DNA of 64,000 nt from Pseudomonas lini. Its GTDB lineage: Bacteria; Pseudomonadota; Gammaproteobacteria; Pseudomonadales; Pseudomonadaceae. Numbering within the stretch: the first letter of the stretch is position 1; the number at the start of each line of letters is the position of its first letter. The position numbers and the translations under genes are program-made. This document shows, in pieces, positions 8,555-17,670 of the stretch. The notes beneath the pieces were generated by a model that saw only the letters and a list, made by a program, of their open reading frames with translations, searched no databases and was not told the DNA's origin. The stretch is from contig NZ_OZ061318.1 in NCBI RefSeq assembly GCF_964063345.1, positions 6,324,001 through 6,388,000 on the forward strand. Reading direction: 5' to 3'.

Positions 8555-9631
8555 ATGGCAGATTTATACGAAAACCCAATGGGCCTGATGGGCTTTGAGT
8601 TCATCGAATTCGCATCGCCGACCCCTAACACCCTGGAGCCTATCTTCGAGATCATGGGCTTCAGCAAGGTCGCGACCCACCGTTCCAAAGATGTGCACCT
8701 GTATCGTCAGGGCGCGATCAACCTGATCCTCAACAACGAACCCAACAGCGTGGCGTCGTACTTCGCGGCCGAGCATGGCCCGTCGGTGTGCGGCATGGCG
8801 TTCCGCGTCAAGGATTCGCAAAAAGCCTATAAGCGAGCCCTGGAGCTCGGTGCCCAACCGATCCACATCGAAACCGGTCCGATGGAGCTGCATCTGCCGG
8901 CGATCAAAGGGATCGGTGGTGCGCCGCTGTACCTGATCGACCGTTTCGGCGAAGGCAGTTCGATCTACGACATCGATTTCGTATTCATCGAAGGCGTGGA
9001 CCGCAACCCGGTCGGCGCCGGCCTGAAGATCATCGATCACCTGACCCACAACGTGTATCGCGGTCGCATGGCTTACTGGGCCAACTTCTACGAGAAGCTG
9101 TTCAACTTCCGTGAAATCCGCTACTTCGATATCAAAGGCGAATACACCGGCCTGACCTCCAAGGCCATGACCGCGCCGGACGGCATGATCCGTATCCCGC
9201 TGAACGAAGAGTCGTCCAAGGGCGCCGGGCAGATCGAAGAGTTCCTGATGCAGTTCAACGGTGAGGGCATCCAGCACGTGGCCTTCCTCAGCGATGACCT
9301 GATCAAGACCTGGGATCACCTGAAAAGTATCGGCATGCGCTTCATGACACCGCCGCCGGAAACCTACTACGAAATGCTCGAAGGCCGTTTGCCGAACCAC
9401 GGCGAGCCGGTCAACGAATTGCAAGCGCGGGGCATTTTGCTGGACGGTTCGTCCGAGTCGGGCGACAAGCGTCTGCTGCTGCAGATCTTCTCGGAAACCC
9501 TGATGGGCCCGGTGTTCTTCGAATTCATCCAGCGTAAAGGCGACGATGGTTTCGGCGAAGGCAACTTCAAGGCACTGTTCGAATCCATCGAACGTGACCA
9601 GGTTCGTCGGGGTGTGCTCTCCACTGACTAA
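8555..9631 (+). CDS. hppD: 4-hydroxyphenylpyruvate dioxygenase
   Basis: This cytoplasmic non-haem Fe(II) enzyme turns 4-hydroxyphenylpyruvate into homogentisate, the second step of tyrosine breakdown and the branch point to pyomelanin. The 358-residue length equals that of characterised Pseudomonas HPPDs. The protein starts [20 protein letters not shown], has two vicinal-oxygen-chelate halves, and shows the three iron ligands: His in IDHLTHNV, His in GIQHVAFLS, and Glu in [10 protein letters not shown], followed by the C-terminal [15 protein letters not shown] segment. A strong terminator follows. No homogentisate genes are linked in the window. Confidence 0.98.
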   Translation: MADLYENPMGLMGFEFIEFASPTPNTLEPIFEIMGFSKVATHRSKDVHLYRQGAINLILNNEPNSVASYFAAEHGPSVCGMAFRVKDSQKAYKRALELGAQPIHIETGPMELHLPAIKGIGGAPLYLIDRFGEGSSIYDIDFVFIEGVDRNPVGAGLKIIDHLTHNVYRGRMAYWANFYEKLFNFREIRYFDIKGEYTGLTSKAMTAPDGMIRIPLNEESSKGAGQIEEFLMQFNGEGIQHVAFLSDDLIKTWDHLKSIGMRFMTPPPETYYEMLEGRLPNHGEPVNELQARGILLDGSSESGDKRLLLQIFSETLMGPVFFEFIQRKGDDGFGEGNFKALFESIERDQVRRGVLSTD

Positions 9632-9701
9632 TCCATGACATGTCTAGTCCTGAAGATAGGTCAGAAGGTGTAAACCTTAATCAGGACGAGACAACACTAT
9701 G

Positions 9702-9742
9702 AAAAAAGCCCGCCCGGCATCACTGCCGGGCGGGCTTTTTTT
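9702..9742 (+). terminator. Intrinsic terminator after hppD
   Basis: A perfect 12-bp stem (GCCCGCCCGGCA, loop TCAC) is flanked by six A before and seven T after. It could also stop transcription coming from rarD on the other strand. Confidence 0.95.
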
Positions 9743-9799
9743 GGGATCATGCAAAACAATTTGGGGATCACGTAAAACTATGCGGGATCACGCAAAACC

Positions 9800-9877
9800 A
9801 TTGTAGGAGCGAGGCTTGCCCGCGAAGGGGACCTTGAAGACGCTAAAAGCTTCGCGGGCAAACCTCGCTCCTACAAT
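9800..9877. repeat. REPIN (two inverted REPs) touching the rarD stop codon
   Basis: ATTGTAGGAGCGAGG and its inverted copy flank CTTGCCCGCGAA-type REP cores, a variant of the main family A with TAGGAGCGAGG in place of GGGAGCGGG. The last base of the element is also the first base of the rarD stop codon as read on the plus strand. Confidence 0.85.
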
Positions 9878-10764
9878 TACATAGGCCGGCGTCGTTGCCG
9901 GACCAGATGCTTGAACCCTTCAAACACCAATACCAGGACGGCCAGCCAGATCGGAATGTAGGTCAGCCATTCGCCGGGCTTGATGCTTTCCCCCAACAGC
10001 AACGCGACGCCGAGCAACAGCACCGGCTCAACGTAACTCAACAACCCGAACAGGCTGAACGGCAGCAGCCGACTGGCAATGATGTAGACCACCAGCGCCG
10101 AAGCACTGATCACCCCGAGTATCGGGATCAACAGCGACAGCCATGGATGTTGATCAAACACGCCGAAACCTTGCTCACCGCCCTGCACAAACCAGAACGC
10201 CACCGGCAGCATCAAAGCCATGTCCAGCCAGAGCCCGCCAAGGTTGTCCGTCGCCAAGCGCTTGCGCAGGATGAAATAAATCGGATAGCCAACCACCACC
10301 AGCAAGGTCGCCCAGGAAAAACCGCCGACCTGATACAGCTCGTTGAGCACGCCGAGGCTGGCGAAGAACACGGCGATTTTCTGCAGATAGGAAAGACGCT
10401 CGCCATAGGCGATTCGCCCAGTCAGGACCATCGACAGCGGCAACAGGAAATACCCCAGCGACACATCAAGGCTATAACCGTTGAGCGGCGCCCACATGAA
10501 CAACCAGAGTTGCAGGCCTAGCAGCACTGCAGAGCCGATCAGGCCGACAATCAGCTTCGGCTTGCCAGCCAGCCGCCGAACAATCTCGACCACGCGCTTC
10601 CACTCACCGGACACCACCATGAACACAGTCATGCATGGCGCGGTCAGCAGCATCCGCCAACCGAAGATCTCCACGCCGTTCAAGGGTGAGAGCAGCGAGG
10701 TGTAGTAATACATGACGGCAAACAGCACCGAGGCTGAAACCGATAAAGCGATACCTTTAGACAA
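9877..10764 (-). CDS. rarD: RarD-type EamA permease
   Basis: The 295-residue inner-membrane protein has about ten helices. Its N-terminus reads SKGIALSVSASVLFAVMYYY and is followed by EIFGWRMLLTAPCM, the hallmark of the RarD branch of the drug/metabolite superfamily. E. coli RarD gave the family its name; the transported molecule remains poorly defined. Translation starts at a TTG with GAGGG just upstream, and this is the only start that gives the family N-terminus. A REPIN abuts the stop codon, and a long REPIN array lies upstream of the promoter. Confidence 0.88.
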   Translation of the reverse strand: MSKGIALSVSASVLFAVMYYYTSLLSPLNGVEIFGWRMLLTAPCMTVFMVVSGEWKRVVEIVRRLAGKPKLIVGLIGSAVLLGLQLWLFMWAPLNGYSLDVSLGYFLLPLSMVLTGRIAYGERLSYLQKIAVFFASLGVLNELYQVGGFSWATLLVVVGYPIYFILRKRLATDNLGGLWLDMALMLPVAFWFVQGGEQGFGVFDQHPWLSLLIPILGVISASALVVYIIASRLLPFSLFGLLSYVEPVLLLGVALLLGESIKPGEWLTYIPIWLAVLVLVFEGFKHLVRQRRRPM

Positions 10765-10867
10765 ACTGCCCTCGCGGGTTGACGGTCAAACGGGCCGCGC
10801 AGGATACGTGGTTTTTGTGTTGAATATTGGCCGCATGATCAATATTTCCAACATTGTGGTTGAATGT

Positions 10868-11510
10868 TGCATCGCTATCGCAGGCAAGCCAGCTCCCACA
10901 GGATCTGAGCCAAAGCATAGTCGGCAGAACGCCACAAAACCCTGTGGGAGCGGGCTTGCCCGCGAAAGCGGTCTGCCAGTCAACATCAATACTGAATGTG
11001 AAACCGTCTTCGCGAGCAAGCCCGCTCCCACATTTTGACCGATGGCGGACACATTATTTGCGGCTGACCTAAATCCCTGTGGGAGCGGGCTTGCCCGCGA
11101 TAGCGGTCTGCCAGTCAACATCAATACTGAATGTGAAACCGTCTTCGCGAGCAAGCCCGCTCCCACATTTTGACCGATGGCGGACACATTATTTGCGGCT
11201 GACCTAAATCCCTGTGGGAGCGGGCTTGCCCGCGATAGCGGTCTGCCAGTCAACATCAATACTGAATGTGAAACCGTCTTCGCGAGCAAGTCCACTCCCA
11301 CATTTTGACCGATGGCGGACACATTATTTGCGGCTGACCTAAATCCCTGTGGGAGCGGGCTTGCCCGCGATAGCGGTCTGCCAGTCAACATCAATACTGA
11401 ATGTGAAACCGTCTTCGCGAGCAAGCCCGCTCCCACATTTCGGCCGGTGTGTACTCAATACCTGCGGCCGACACAAAACCCTGTGGGAGCGGGCTTGCTC
11501 GCGATAAATC
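10868..11510. repeat. Tandem REPIN array, about 135-bp period
   Basis: The string CCCTGTGGGAGCGGGCTTGC begins at 10940, 11075, 11210, 11345 and 11479, giving periods of 135, 135, 135 and 134. Each full unit holds a REPIN (a REP, the spacer around GTCAACATCAATACTGAATG, then an inverted REP GCGAGCAAGCCCGCTCCCAC) plus a linker with GACCGATGGCGGACACATTA. Units 2-4 are nearly identical. A more diverged REPIN half at 10878-10897 and a last single REP at 11479-11504 flank them. The open frames crossing this block are repeat artefacts. The array lies between the promoters/ends of rarD and the aldo/keto reductase gene. Confidence 0.95.
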
Positions 11511-12524
11511 TCAAGCCGTACGCGTTTTACGCCCGGACACGAAATGGCTCACATCATTGAACCCCGGTGTCGACGCATGCCCCCGCGTCACCAGCGAATC
11601 AATAAACGCCTCGTCCTCAGCCGTGATCTTCACCGCCTGCGCCTTGGTGTATGCATCCCATTGCTCCTCCGTCCGAGGCCCGACGATGGCCGAAGTCACA
11701 GCGCGATTGTTCAGCACCCAGGCAATCGCGAACTCGACGATGCCCACGCCACGGCCCTGGGTGTATTCCTGGATCTGTTGGGCAATGCGCAGCGACTCAA
11801 CCCGCCATTCGGTTTCCAGAATGCGTTTGTCCTGACGCCCCGCGCGGCTGTTGGCGTCCGGTGTCACGTCGGGCGCGTACTTGCCGCTGAGCACACCACG
11901 CGCCAGCGGACTATATGGCACCACACCGAGGCCATAGTTTTGCGCGGCGGTGATCTGCTCGGTTTCTGCCTGACGGTTGACGATGTTGTACAGCGGCTGG
12001 CTGATGATCGGCCTGTCGACACCCAGTTTGTCGGCCACACGAATCACTTCAGCGATACGCCAGCCACGGTAGTTCGACAGGCCCCAGTAGCGAACCTTGC
12101 CCTGGCGGATCAAATCGCCGATGGCCGATACCGTGACTTCCAGCGGCGTGTCGTGGTCTTCGCGGTGCAGGTAATAGATGTCCAGATAATCGGTGCCCAA
12201 CCGCGTCAGGCTGGCGTCGATGCCATTGAACAGGTGCTTGCGGCTCAGGCCGCTGCGGTTCGGCACACCGTCCACCGGGCCGAAACCGACCTTGGTCGCC
12301 AGCACCCATTCGTGGCGGTTGCCGGCAATCGCTTCGCCGACGATCTCTTCGGAGCGGCCGTTGGTGTACACGTCCGCGGTGTCGATGAAATTGATGCCCT
12401 GATCCCAAGCCTTGTCGATGATTCGCAGGGAATCTTCGGTGCTGGTCTGTTCACCGAACATCATGGTGCCCAATGTGAGGGTCGACACCTGTAAACCCGA
12501 ATGACCCAGCGTGCGATAGCTCAT
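11511..12524 (-). CDS. Aldo/keto reductase (NADPH-dependent)
   Basis: The 337-residue TIM-barrel oxidoreductase has the catalytic tetrad of the family: Asp48, Tyr53 in TADVYTNG, Lys in LATKVGF near 79, and His in YYLHRED near 120. A C-terminal cofactor-binding segment reads AIVGPRTEEQW. It is of the general YajO/YhdN or potassium-channel-beta-like branch that reduces aldehydes and ketones; the physiological substrate is not evident. AAGGA lies 7 bases before the ATG. It is a single gene whose stop is reached just after the REPIN array on the left. Confidence 0.93.
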   Translation of the reverse strand: MSYRTLGHSGLQVSTLTLGTMMFGEQTSTEDSLRIIDKAWDQGINFIDTADVYTNGRSEEIVGEAIAGNRHEWVLATKVGFGPVDGVPNRSGLSRKHLFNGIDASLTRLGTDYLDIYYLHREDHDTPLEVTVSAIGDLIRQGKVRYWGLSNYRGWRIAEVIRVADKLGVDRPIISQPLYNIVNRQAETEQITAAQNYGLGVVPYSPLARGVLSGKYAPDVTPDANSRAGRQDKRILETEWRVESLRIAQQIQEYTQGRGVGIVEFAIAWVLNNRAVTSAIVGPRTEEQWDAYTKAQAVKITAEDEAFIDSLVTRGHASTPGFNDVSHFVSGRKTRTA

Positions 12525-12607
12525 GACGAAATCCTTTTACCGGTCAGAAAGCCCTAATCAAATACCAGAACCGTGACTGGGAGCAATCGGAATATTGACT
12601 CAGTTCC

Positions 12608-12700
12608 CCTGTGGGAGCGGGCTTGCTCGCGAAGAGGGCGTGTCAGTCGACATTAATTTTGCCTGACACACCGCTTTCGCGAGCAAGAGCGCTCCCACAT
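12608..12700. repeat. REPIN, family A
   Basis: Inverted REP pair GTGGGAGCGGGCTTGCTCGC and GCGAGCAAGAGCGCTCCCAC with a spacer of about 45 bases, upstream of the aldo/keto reductase gene. Confidence 0.85.
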
Positions 12701-12841
12701 TGGATAAGTGGCAATAAACGGCAATGTTTAAATGGCGTCGAGGGATGCTCTCAGAGGCTACACATCCTTGCGCCGTTGCCTACGACTACGCCAGAATCCG
12801 CCGGCTAGTGTGCCTTGTGCCCAGGCTATATCGTTTCCCTG

Positions 12842-13060
12842 TCGCTGAATAACAGCGATCGGGTTTGGTAGCCCGGTTACCTGTCGCATAACGCAACGTA
12901 ATGCAGAGATTTTTTTCGTCTTCTGTTTTATGGCGGTCATGCGTAGGGCGTCCTCGGATGCGCCGGGTTTTGCACCAGGTAACCGGTCTACCAACCTGCG
13001 TACGGCCGCCACCCTTCGCTTGGTAGCGAGGGTGATGGCTCCTTAATGTCTTACCTGGAG
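12842..13060 (+). promoter_or_regulatory. Long structured 5' leader of the DUF6124 gene
   Basis: About 220 bases before the DUF6124 start hold nested inverted repeats: a small hairpin TCGCTG-AATAA-CAGCGA at 12842-12858; a 17-base arm GGTAGCCCGGTTACCTG at 12867-12883 that pairs (16 of 17) with 12976-12992; and an imperfect hairpin at 13005-13039 (TCGCT/AGCGA with a TGGT loop, extended by CACCC/GGGTG and GCC/GGC) ending 17 bases before the GGAG ribosome binding site. The pattern suggests a folded mRNA leader or small RNA controlling translation. The minus-strand open frames crossing it have no ribosome binding site and are probably not genes. Confidence 0.55.
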
Positions 13061-13068
13061 CTTCATCC

Positions 13069-13422
13069 ATGTTCAAACCAACACCCAATCCACCGGAATT
13101 AGATCCGACATCTCCCTACGAATCCCTCGATTCAAAAAAACTCCACGAAGCCGCAGACCGCGCCCTCGATCATTACCTCAAGCCACCTAAGAAGCCTGCC
13201 CGCAAACCCAGCAAAATGTTTATCGTTGCGCCCGATGTCGATTCGGAAAGTTTGCTGGCCCACGCCTGCGAATCCATGAAATCGGCAAGCGTGATGCTCA
13301 GTGATTTTGCCGCATTGGTGGGCGAACCCTATCGCAGCACGATGCTCGGGATTCAACAGGTCGTGATGAACGGTGAGCTGGCGGTCAATCGAGTGCTGGA
13401 TAATCTCGACCCGCAGGGCTAG
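13069..13422 (+). CDS. DUF6124 family protein, Pseudomonas-specific, unknown function
   Basis: The small acidic-basic protein of 117 residues has no signal peptide or membrane segment. The N-terminal part is proline-rich and charged (FKPTPNPPELDPTS, then KPPKKPARKPSKMF) with a heptad-like middle (LHEAADRALDHYL). The C-terminal half, from VDSESLLAHACESMKSAS, looks helical and is the conserved part in a family that fluorescent pseudomonads often carry in several copies. No biochemical role is known to me. The gene has a good GGAG 8 bases before the ATG and an unusually long structured leader. Confidence 0.85.
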   Translation: MFKPTPNPPELDPTSPYESLDSKKLHEAADRALDHYLKPPKKPARKPSKMFIVAPDVDSESLLAHACESMKSASVMLSDFAALVGEPYRSTMLGIQQVVMNGELAVNRVLDNLDPQG

Positions 13423-13448
13423 CGCAGATCTGTGGTTCGGAGCTTGCC

Positions 13449-13581
13449 TGTGGCGAGGGAGCTCGCTCCCGCTCGGCTGCGAAGCAGTCGCAAAACCGGC
13501 TTATGCGGTGTGCCTGAAAACCCGCGGCTGCAGATTTTTGGGTCGCTTCGCAACCCAACGGGAGCAAGCTCTCTCGCCACA
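13449..13581. repeat. Palindromic repeat, family B (copy 1)
   Basis: GTGGCGAGGGAGCTCGCTCC at the left end pairs with GGGAGCAAGCTCTCTCGCCAC at the right end, with an inner CGGCTGCGAAGCAGTCGCAA / GGTCGCTTCGCAACC pair of hairpins. Other copies lie near 40.8, 45.9, 55.2 and 60.0 kb. Confidence 0.85.
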
Positions 13582-13606
13582 AAAGCAATAGTGCATCCAT
13601 GAAATG

Positions 13607-13636
13607 AGAAACGGCCCGAAAGGGCCGTTTCTGTTT
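13607..13636. terminator. Intrinsic terminator between DUF6124 and MFS genes
   Basis: AGAAACGGCCC-GAAA-GGGCCGTTTCT forms a perfect 11-bp stem with a GNRA loop. It lies 14 bases past the stop of the minus-strand MFS gene; a TTTT run follows on the plus strand after one G. Confidence 0.85.
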
Positions 13637-13646
13637 TCGCAGAACC

Positions 13647-14957
13647 TTAAGCCCGCAACGTCCGCGTCATGCGCAACGCCAGCAAACTCCCACAAACAAT
13701 CACACCCGCCAGCAAATACAACGCCGCATCAGTCGACCCGGTGCTGTCCTTGACCCAACCCACCAGATACGGACTAAGAAAACCCGCCATCTGCCCCATG
13801 GAGTTGATCAACGCCAACCCACCGGCAGCCGCACCGGCGCTAAGCATGGCCGTCGGGACTGGCCAGAACATCGGCAGGCCGGTGAGGGCGCCCATGGTCG
13901 CGATGGTCAGGCCGAGAATGGCGATGGCCGGGTTAGCGGCGAAGTTCACCGCAATCAGCAGACCCACCGCGCCCATCAGCATCGGCACCACCAAGTGCCA
14001 GCGGCGTTCTTTGCGCAGGTCCGCCGAGCGGCCGACCATCAGCATGAACACCGCCGCCAGCAAATAAGGAATCGCGCTGAGCCAACCAATCACCAGGTTA
14101 TCGCTGAAACCGAGGTTCTTGATGATCGACGGCAACCAGAAGTTGATCGCGTAGACACCGCTCTGAATGCAGAAATAAATCAGGCCGAAGGCCCAGATCG
14201 CCGGGTTCTTGAACACCGCCAGCAGCGAATCGGTAGCGGTTTTCGGTTTGCTGGCCAGGTCTTCAGCGTGATCGGCCTCAAGTACCGAGCGCTCGTAAGG
14301 GGTCAGCCATTTGGCGTTGGCGTAACTGTCGCTGAGCAGGAAGTAGGCGAGGGCGCCGAGGATAACGGTCGGAATGCCTTGCAGCAGGAACATCCACTGC
14401 CAGCCGGCCAAACCCGCTTGGCCCGCACCGAAGTGATTGAGAATCCAGCCAGAAAACGGACTGCCGAGCAGACCGGACACCGGGATCGCCGACATGAACA
14501 GCGCCATGATGCGGCCACGACGGAACGTCGGGAACCACTGCGAGAGATACAGCACCACGCCCGGGAAGAACCCGGCTTCGGCCGCACCGGTAAACAGGCG
14601 CAGGGTGTAGAACTCGGTCGGTGTGGTGACGAACAGCAGGCAGGTCGAGAGCGCGCCCCAGGTGATCATCATCAGCGCGATCCAGCGTCGCGGGCCGAAT
14701 TTGCTCAGGGCCAGATTGCTCGGTACGCCGCAGAGTACGTAGCCGATGAAGAAAATTCCGGCACCGAGGCCGTACACGGTTTCGCTGAATTTCAGTGCGT
14801 CGAGCATCTGCAGTTTGGCAAACCCGACGTTCACCCGGTCGAGGTAGTTGAACAGGTAGCAGATGAAAATGAAGGGGATCAAACGCAGGGTAATGCGTTT
14901 GTAGACGGCGTTTTTGTCGTCAGCGGTGGCCAGGGTAGCTGCGGCGCTCTGTGACAT
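13647..14957 (-). CDS. MFS transporter, anion:cation symporter type (sugar acid or glycerate uptake)
   Basis: The 436-residue protein has about twelve membrane helices. The N-terminal signature ITLRLIPFIFICYLFNYLDRVNVGFAKLQM and the later RWQMF-like WQWMFLLQGIPT are typical of the anion:cation symporter group, which takes up glucarate, galactarate, tartrate, phthalate and similar acids. The start at 14957 is preferred over an upstream start at 15029 because GAGAG lies just before it and the added residues look unrelated. It is divergent from a CdaR-type sugar-diacid regulator and linked to glycerate kinase, so it most likely imports glycerate or a sugar acid that yields glycerate. Confidence 0.9.
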   Translation of the reverse strand: MSQSAAATLATADDKNAVYKRITLRLIPFIFICYLFNYLDRVNVGFAKLQMLDALKFSETVYGLGAGIFFIGYVLCGVPSNLALSKFGPRRWIALMMITWGALSTCLLFVTTPTEFYTLRLFTGAAEAGFFPGVVLYLSQWFPTFRRGRIMALFMSAIPVSGLLGSPFSGWILNHFGAGQAGLAGWQWMFLLQGIPTVILGALAYFLLSDSYANAKWLTPYERSVLEADHAEDLASKPKTATDSLLAVFKNPAIWAFGLIYFCIQSGVYAINFWLPSIIKNLGFSDNLVIGWLSAIPYLLAAVFMLMVGRSADLRKERRWHLVVPMLMGAVGLLIAVNFAANPAIAILGLTIATMGALTGLPMFWPVPTAMLSAGAAAGGLALINSMGQMAGFLSPYLVGWVKDSTGSTDAALYLLAGVIVCGSLLALRMTRTLRA

Positions 14958-15126
14958 GGCGGGCTCTCTCTTTATTATGATTTTTTGCGATGCACGGGTA
15001 ACGTTGATCGCCCGATGAGTCTCGGCCACCCCTTGGGTGGTTGTCTTTGTGCCTGAGCACAGGGTTTATGACCAAGGCCTGTGCGGGTGAACAACCCGTC
15101 CCATCACGTTTTCAAGGATCCGCGCT

Positions 15127-16248
15127 ATGTTCGAACTCGATCACGACCTGGCCCAGGACATCGTCGACCGGGCGATGGCCATCCTGCCCTACAACGTCAA
15201 CGTCATGGACAGCCAGGGGCTGATTCTCGGCAGCGGCGAGCCCGAGCGCATCAACACCCGTCATGAAGGCGCGCAACTGGTGTTGGCCAACGGGCGCGTG
15301 GTGGAGATCGACGCGCAAACCGCGATTCACCTCAAAGGCGTGCAACCGGGCATCAACCTGCCGCTGTTGCTCGATCAGCGTTTGATTGGTGTGCTGGGCA
15401 TCACCGGCGAGCCTGAGCAATTGCGCACCTACGCCGAGCTGGTGCGCATGACCGCCGAGATGCTGGTGGGGCAGCGCAATCAGCAGGCCGAGCAGCAATG
15501 GCGGCGTCAGCGTTGCGACGATCTGCTGGCGCTGCTGCTCAGCGAGGCGGGGGATTCGCCGCGGTTGCTGGACGAAGCGCAGCAACTGGGGCTCAAACCG
15601 CAATTGACGCGGGTGCCGTACCTGTTCGAGTTGGGCATGGAACATGGCCCGGGCCAGACCGTCGAAGCGCTCAGCGCCTGGCTGATGTCGCGTTATCCGG
15701 ACAGTTGGTGCGTGAGCTCTGCCAAGTCTTCGTTGCTGTGGTGCCGACCGGCGACGCCTGCGATCGAAAATGATCGGCTGCTGGAGAAACTCGATGGCCT
15801 CGGCTGGAACATTTTGCGCATTGCTGTGGGCGGGCAGGCCGATGGATTGTCGGGGTTGCGCCGCTGCTATCGGCGGGTCGGTGATTTGCTGGCCTACGGG
15901 CGTGATGTGTTGCCGCATTCGCGCTTGCTGACGCTGAACCGCTATCGGCTACCGGTGATGCTCTGGCGGCACCGCAACGACGATGCGCTGGATGAACTGC
16001 TGCGCCCGCTACGCAAAGTCATCGCCAAGGATAGTAACGGCCAGTTGTTGGCGACCTTGCGCAGTTGGTGCGATCACGACGGCCAGAGCCAGGCCTGTGC
16101 CGATGCCTTGGGTATCCATCGCAACAGTTTGCGTTATCGCATGGAGCGGATCGCCGAACTCAGCGGCGTCGATCCGCTAAAACTGGACGGAATGCTCGCG
16201 CTCTACCTCGGCGTCCAGCTGCTCCCCCAGGCAAACGCCAACCCATGA
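15127..16248 (+). CDS. CdaR-type sugar diacid transcriptional regulator
   Basis: The 373-residue regulator has three parts: an N-terminal sugar-diacid recognition domain (residues 1-135, with MAILPYNVNVMDSQGLILGSG), a degenerate GGDEF-like middle, and a C-terminal PucR-type helix-turn-helix (about 310-365, ACADALGIHRNSLRYRMERI). CdaR proteins activate uptake and breakdown of glucarate, galactarate and glycerate. Here the gene faces the MFS carrier with 169 bases between starts and precedes glycerate kinase, so both are likely targets. AAGGA lies about 8 bases before the ATG. Confidence 0.92.
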   Translation: MFELDHDLAQDIVDRAMAILPYNVNVMDSQGLILGSGEPERINTRHEGAQLVLANGRVVEIDAQTAIHLKGVQPGINLPLLLDQRLIGVLGITGEPEQLRTYAELVRMTAEMLVGQRNQQAEQQWRRQRCDDLLALLLSEAGDSPRLLDEAQQLGLKPQLTRVPYLFELGMEHGPGQTVEALSAWLMSRYPDSWCVSSAKSSLLWCRPATPAIENDRLLEKLDGLGWNILRIAVGGQADGLSGLRRCYRRVGDLLAYGRDVLPHSRLLTLNRYRLPVMLWRHRNDDALDELLRPLRKVIAKDSNGQLLATLRSWCDHDGQSQACADALGIHRNSLRYRMERIAELSGVDPLKLDGMLALYLGVQLLPQANANP

Positions 16249-16259
16249 GTCACACAATT

Positions 16260-16353
16260 CCCTGTGGGAGCGGGCTTGCCCGCGAAGAGGCCATCACATC
16301 CAACATGCATGGTGACTGACACACCGCCATCGCGAGCAAGCCCGCTCCCACAG
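16260..16353. repeat. REPIN, family A
   Basis: Inverted pair of GTGGGAGCGGGCTTGCCCGC-type REPs between the CdaR and glycerate kinase genes. It separates the two genes and may form a stable hairpin in any joint transcript. Confidence 0.85.
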
Positions 16354-16505
16354 TGATTTGTGGTGGTGCACAGATTTGTGAACGACGCCGCTCCCGCTGG
16401 TTTTTGTGGAAATGAACAATAATCCTCATACCTGCTTGTGCAGCGGACCGGCGTTATTGTTCATGGCGGCTGGCAGCATGGACGCATTGGAACTGGAGAA
16501 CTCGC

Positions 16506-17648
16506 ATGAAAATCGTCATCGCCCCCGACTCGTTCAAGGACAGCCTCAGCGCCCAAGGCGTGGCTGATGCCATCGCGCTCGGACTGGCCGAAGTCTGGCC
16601 AGGCGCACACTTGCTCAAGTGCCCGATGGCTGACGGCGGAGAAGGCACGGTCGAGTCGATTCTGGCCGCGTGTGACGGTGAACTGCGCCGTACCCATGTT
16701 CGTGGGCCGTTGGGCGTCACGGTCGATGCAGCGTGGGGCTGGTTGCCACACAGCCACACCGCAATCATCGAAATGGCCGAGGCCAGTGGCCTGCAACTGG
16801 TTGCGCCGAACCTGCGCGATGCCTGCACCAGCAGCACCTACGGCACCGGTGAATTGATCCGCGCCGCGCTGGATGCCGGAGCGCAACGGGTGATTCTGGC
16901 GATTGGCGGCAGCGCCACCAACGACGGCGGCGCCGGAGCGATGCAAGCTTTGGGCGTAAAGCTGCTGGACGCTCAAGACCAAATCCTGATCCCGGGCGGT
17001 CTGGCCTTGGCGCAACTGGCCCGCCTCGATCTGAGTGAGATCGATCCGCGCCTGGCCAAGGTGCGCTTCGACATTGCCGCCGACGTCAATAATCCGCTGT
17101 GCGGCCCTCACGGTGCCTCAGCGATTTTCGGCCCGCAGAAAGGTGCGTCGCCCGAACAAGTCGAGCAACTGGACCAAGCCCTCGGGCACTTTGCCGAACT
17201 CTGCGCGCAAGCCTTGGACAAAGACGTGCGCGAAGAACCGGGCAGCGGCGCGGCGGGCGGTCTGGGGTTTGCCGCGAAGGCGTTTCTCGGCGCGCAATTC
17301 CAGGCCGGGGTGGAAGTGGTTGCCGAACTGGTGGGGCTGGCCGAAGCAGTGAAAGACGCCGACCTGGTGATCACCGGTGAAGGTCGTTTCGATGCCCAGA
17401 CATTACGCGGCAAAACCCCGTTTGGCGTGGCACGCATTGCACGCCAGCACGGCGTGCCGGTTATCGTCATCGCCGGCACCTTGGGCGAGGGGTATCAGGC
17501 GCTGTACGAGCATGGCATCGATGCGGCCTTTGCCTTGGCCAGCGGACCGATGACATTGGAGCAGGCCTGCGCCGAAGCGCCGCGTTTGTTGCGCGAGCGC
17601 GCCCGTGATATTGCGCGGGTGTGGCGGGTAGTGGCCCTCAAAGCCTGA
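16506..17648 (+). CDS. Glycerate kinase (GarK/GlxK family)
   Basis: The 380-residue enzyme phosphorylates glycerate with ATP; members of this class generally form 2-phosphoglycerate, feeding lower glycolysis. Family motifs: MKIVIAPDSFKDSLSA at the N-terminus, PMADGGEGTVE near 40-50, and GGSATNDGGAGAMQALG near 137-153. The C-terminal nucleotide region contains DADLVITGEGRFDAQTLRGKTP. GGAG precedes the ATG by 8 bases. With the CdaR regulator and MFS carrier it makes a glycerate or sugar-acid utilisation module; PucR/CdaR plus GarK clusters are common in pseudomonads. Confidence 0.95.
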   Translation: MKIVIAPDSFKDSLSAQGVADAIALGLAEVWPGAHLLKCPMADGGEGTVESILAACDGELRRTHVRGPLGVTVDAAWGWLPHSHTAIIEMAEASGLQLVAPNLRDACTSSTYGTGELIRAALDAGAQRVILAIGGSATNDGGAGAMQALGVKLLDAQDQILIPGGLALAQLARLDLSEIDPRLAKVRFDIAADVNNPLCGPHGASAIFGPQKGASPEQVEQLDQALGHFAELCAQALDKDVREEPGSGAAGGLGFAAKAFLGAQFQAGVEVVAELVGLAEAVKDADLVITGEGRFDAQTLRGKTPFGVARIARQHGVPVIVIAGTLGEGYQALYEHGIDAAFALASGPMTLEQACAEAPRLLRERARDIARVWRVVALKA

Positions 17649-17670
17649 CCAATCTTCAGCAGAAAGAAAT

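Noticed and set aside
8347..8688. 113-codon minus-strand frame over the hppD start
   Set aside because: It overlaps the hppD promoter and coding start, has no family resemblance and no ribosome binding site.
10786..11436. 216-codon minus-strand frame with four near-identical peptide repeats
   Set aside because: It is a translation of the tandem REPIN array (repeated unit [16 protein letters not shown]), not a real repeat protein.
10868..11510. CRISPR-like regular repeats
   Set aside because: The repeat unit is a 135-bp REPIN with its linker, and the spacers are the same in every unit; there are no unique spacers and no cas genes.
12758..13088. Two overlapping minus-strand frames (84 and 100 codons) in the DUF6124 leader
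   Set aside because: They lack ribosome binding sites, and the region is better explained by paired RNA arms and the forward gene's own leader.
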